54,659 nucleotides of DNA from Candidatus Scybalocola faecipullorum (GTDB lineage: Bacteria; Bacillota; Clostridia; Lachnospirales; Lachnospiraceae), in the NCBI GenBank assembly GCA_018716485.1, contig DVJY01000030.1, positions 1 to 54,659 of the forward strand. The letters run 5' to 3'. Numbering within the stretch: position 1 is the stretch's first letter; each line of letters begins with the position of its first letter. Positions 53,151-54,659 of this stretch are shown in pieces. The translations under genes and the position numbers were made by a program. The notes under the pieces are model-generated. The model saw only the letters and a list, made by a program, of their open reading frames with translations, ran no database searches and had not been told where the DNA came from.

Positions 53151-53179
53151 CGGCTCATGGACATCACAGTCATGAGCCG
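53151..53179 (-). terminator. intercistronic hairpin between binding protein and permeases
   Basis: CGGCTCATG (53151-53159) pairs with CATGAGCCG (53171-53179), and the minus strand continues TTTCTTT. It may be a leaky terminator or an mRNA-stabilising stem that keeps binding-protein levels above permease levels. A second AAGATT/AATCTT palindrome lies at 53113-53128. Confidence 0.6.
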
Positions 53180-53199
53180 CCTCCATTAATTCATGCACT

Positions 53200-54522
53200 T
53201 TACTGAATCGGTGCAGTCACGCCTTCAACAAGTGTATCCAAAGCCTCCTGGATACCCGCCGTATCGTCCGCGTTCAAAGAACCTTGAGCAATCATTTCTC
53301 CGAATGTTGCAGCCGGATCCCAGTAGTTCTGTCCTACACTCTGAATCACACCAAATTCATTTTGCTCAGAAAGAGCCGCAAGCGCTGTGTTTGAATTCAC
53401 TTCATCAGAAGCAAGCACTGTATTATTTGAAGGGCCAATCTGACGGGCATCAAAACGCGCCTGCTGTGCATCTTCATTTGTAATCCAATCTGCCAAAAGC
53501 GCTGCCCATCCTGCATTCTCAGAATGTGCGTTGACACCGACAAGTTTGCAGCCAATGACAGCGCTTTGCTGAAGCTGCTCTCCTGCGATTGTGAACGTCG
53601 GAAGCTTCGTAGCCGCATAACCGTCGCCAAACGCTGTCTGAGCCGCCTGAGCGTCCCATGTGCCGGACACCGCAGCGCAAAGCTGTCCTGATGCGATCTG
53701 GTTAGACATATCACCGTCTGCAACTGCCATAAATGCCGGATCAGACGCAATATTGATCATCGCCTGTGCAACTTCAACACCTGTATAATCCGCTTCGCCA
53801 TTCCAATCCATCGACGTTGAGCCATCTTCATTTAATGCCGTTGTAAATCCGGCGCTATAGAAAAATGAAGCATTATACCATCCGGAAGACATTGTAAATC
53901 CGACTCTTTTTCCTGCCGCATCTGCTGCTTCAAGGAGCGAATCCCATGACTGCGCCTGTTCCGGCGATACAACTGATGAGTCATAATAAAGGAAATATCC
54001 GTTATCTGCAGTCATCGGGAATGCATACAATGTATCATTCATTGTGGCTGACTGGACAGATACTTCAGAGTTTGCACCCTTAATATCCGCAACCCCTTTG
54101 CCGGCATAATTCTGAAGTGCCGCATCCATTTCATCAATGGACTGCAGCGCGCCGGCATTAACAAGATCTGCAAGCTGGTCGGAGGCAAATGCAAATACAT
54201 CTGCAGCCGCTTCGGCATCTGTTAATATTGTATCCTTTGCTGTAGACTCACTTTCCACACCCAGTGAAATGTCAAAGTTGGCAACATCCCCATACTCTTC
54301 TTTAAACGAATCAATCAGTGTCTGAAGCAGTGCCTGATCTTCCTCTGCACCCCACAGCGTCAGAGAAACATTTTGTTTTTCACCGGTCATCTCACCGCCT
54401 GCCGCGCCGCTGTCTGCTGCCGGCGCCGCCGTATCTGACGTACCGCCGCCATTGCCGCAGCCGGTCATCAGCGCTGCCAGCATCACACTTGTCATTAATA
54501 CACCTGCTACTTTTCTTTTCAT
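53200..54522 (-). CDS. sugar-binding lipoprotein of the galactan ABC transporter
   Basis: 440 residues from ATG 54522 (GAGGAGG upstream); an open extension of 39 codons lacks a ribosome site. The signal MKRKVAGVLMTSVMLAALMT precedes lipobox cysteine 22 (LMTGC), then a Gly/Ala/Ser linker. The solute-binding fold follows (SLTLWGAEEDQALLQ, AADVFAFASDQLADLV, NDTLYAFPMTADNGYFLYYD). It is paralogous to MalE at 39997-41243, whose frame is broken. First gene of the galactan operon. Confidence 0.92.
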   Translation of the reverse strand: MKRKVAGVLMTSVMLAALMTGCGNGGGTSDTAAPAADSGAAGGEMTGEKQNVSLTLWGAEEDQALLQTLIDSFKEEYGDVANFDISLGVESESTAKDTILTDAEAAADVFAFASDQLADLVNAGALQSIDEMDAALQNYAGKGVADIKGANSEVSVQSATMNDTLYAFPMTADNGYFLYYDSSVVSPEQAQSWDSLLEAADAAGKRVGFTMSSGWYNASFFYSAGFTTALNEDGSTSMDWNGEADYTGVEVAQAMINIASDPAFMAVADGDMSNQIASGQLCAAVSGTWDAQAAQTAFGDGYAATKLPTFTIAGEQLQQSAVIGCKLVGVNAHSENAGWAALLADWITNEDAQQARFDARQIGPSNNTVLASDEVNSNTALAALSEQNEFGVIQSVGQNYWDPAATFGEMIAQGSLNADDTAGIQEALDTLVEGVTAPIQ

Positions 54523-54543
54523 AAAGAACCTCCTCGTATAATA

Positions 54544-54577
54544 AGTTTGTAAGCAAGTAAAGCAGCTTACAGACTTA
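54544..54577 (-). promoter_or_regulatory. leader hairpin upstream of the galactan operon
   Basis: On the minus strand AAGTCTGTAAGC and GCTTACAAACTT form a near-perfect stem around TGCTTTACTT, ending about 21 bases before the start codon. It could be an operator or a leader structure. I see no convincing -35/-10 pair next to it. Confidence 0.45.
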
Positions 54578-54659
54578 TTCTTTTTTGTGTATAAATGGTA
54601 AGGACATCTAAGAGGTTCTCCCCTCATCCTGATTCCCATCTATACGGTTGATAGTTACA

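Overview
The window reads as chromosomal DNA of a Gram-positive, spore-former-type anaerobe of the Clostridia, most likely a gut Lachnospiraceae. The evidence is strong AGGAGG ribosome sites, GTG and TTG starts, consensus sigma-A promoters, class II GalT, XylR/ROK and LacI control of sugar operons, and many cytoplasmic glycoside hydrolases. This assignment rests on gene content, not on a marker gene. Most genes lie on the minus strand, so operons read from right to left.

Region 1 (1-1.4 kb): the start of a flavin reductase-like gene, then seven minus-strand tRNA genes (order of transcription Pro-Gly-Arg-His-Gln-Lys-Leu) behind a perfect TTGACA-17-TATAAT promoter. A partial tRNA-Lys duplication sits inside the cluster. 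Region 2 (1.5-5.9 kb): housekeeping genes (THUMP-type rRNA methyltransferase, a secreted or anchored papain-like protease, RdgB, YfcE-like phosphodiesterase, rhodanese). Region 3 (5.9-12.3 kb): two GH3 glycosidases, a MATE exporter and its MarR regulator. Region 4 (12.4-16.7 kb): a Nif3-like gene, then about 2.6 kb of decayed genes (aldo/keto reductase, MerR, PDDEXK nuclease). This block appears to have been inserted into the loop of a transcription terminator belonging to a tiny Asn/Ser-rich protein gene. A DUF5662 gene follows. Region 5 (16.7-21.5 kb): galK-galT with a divergent AraC regulator, plus an MBL-fold hydrolase.

Region 6 (21.5-28.2 kb): a xyloside operon (alpha-xylosidase, an L-fucose/arabinose-isomerase-like protein, xylulokinase) divergent from a ROK/XylR repressor, with a clear XylR-type operator and back-to-back promoters. 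Region 7 (28.2-42.6 kb): a complete maltodextrin/glycogen operon (malE-malF-malG-pullulanase-debranching enzyme-phosphorylase-malQ-alpha-glucosidase) divergent from a LacI-type regulator, with CGAAAC...GTTTCG operators. malE carries a one-base frameshift right after the lipobox cysteine.

Region 8 (42.6-45.4 kb): two metallophosphoesterases, a formate/nitrite-type channel and a histidine phosphatase. Region 9 (45.4-54.6 kb): a gan-like beta-galactan operon (binding lipoprotein, two permeases, cytoplasmic GH53 endo-galactanase, a 617-residue protein of unrecognised family, a small zinc-ribbon protein, GH42 beta-galactosidase). Galactose released here would feed galK/galT. The unrecognised 617-residue protein inside this operon is the best candidate for new enzymology.
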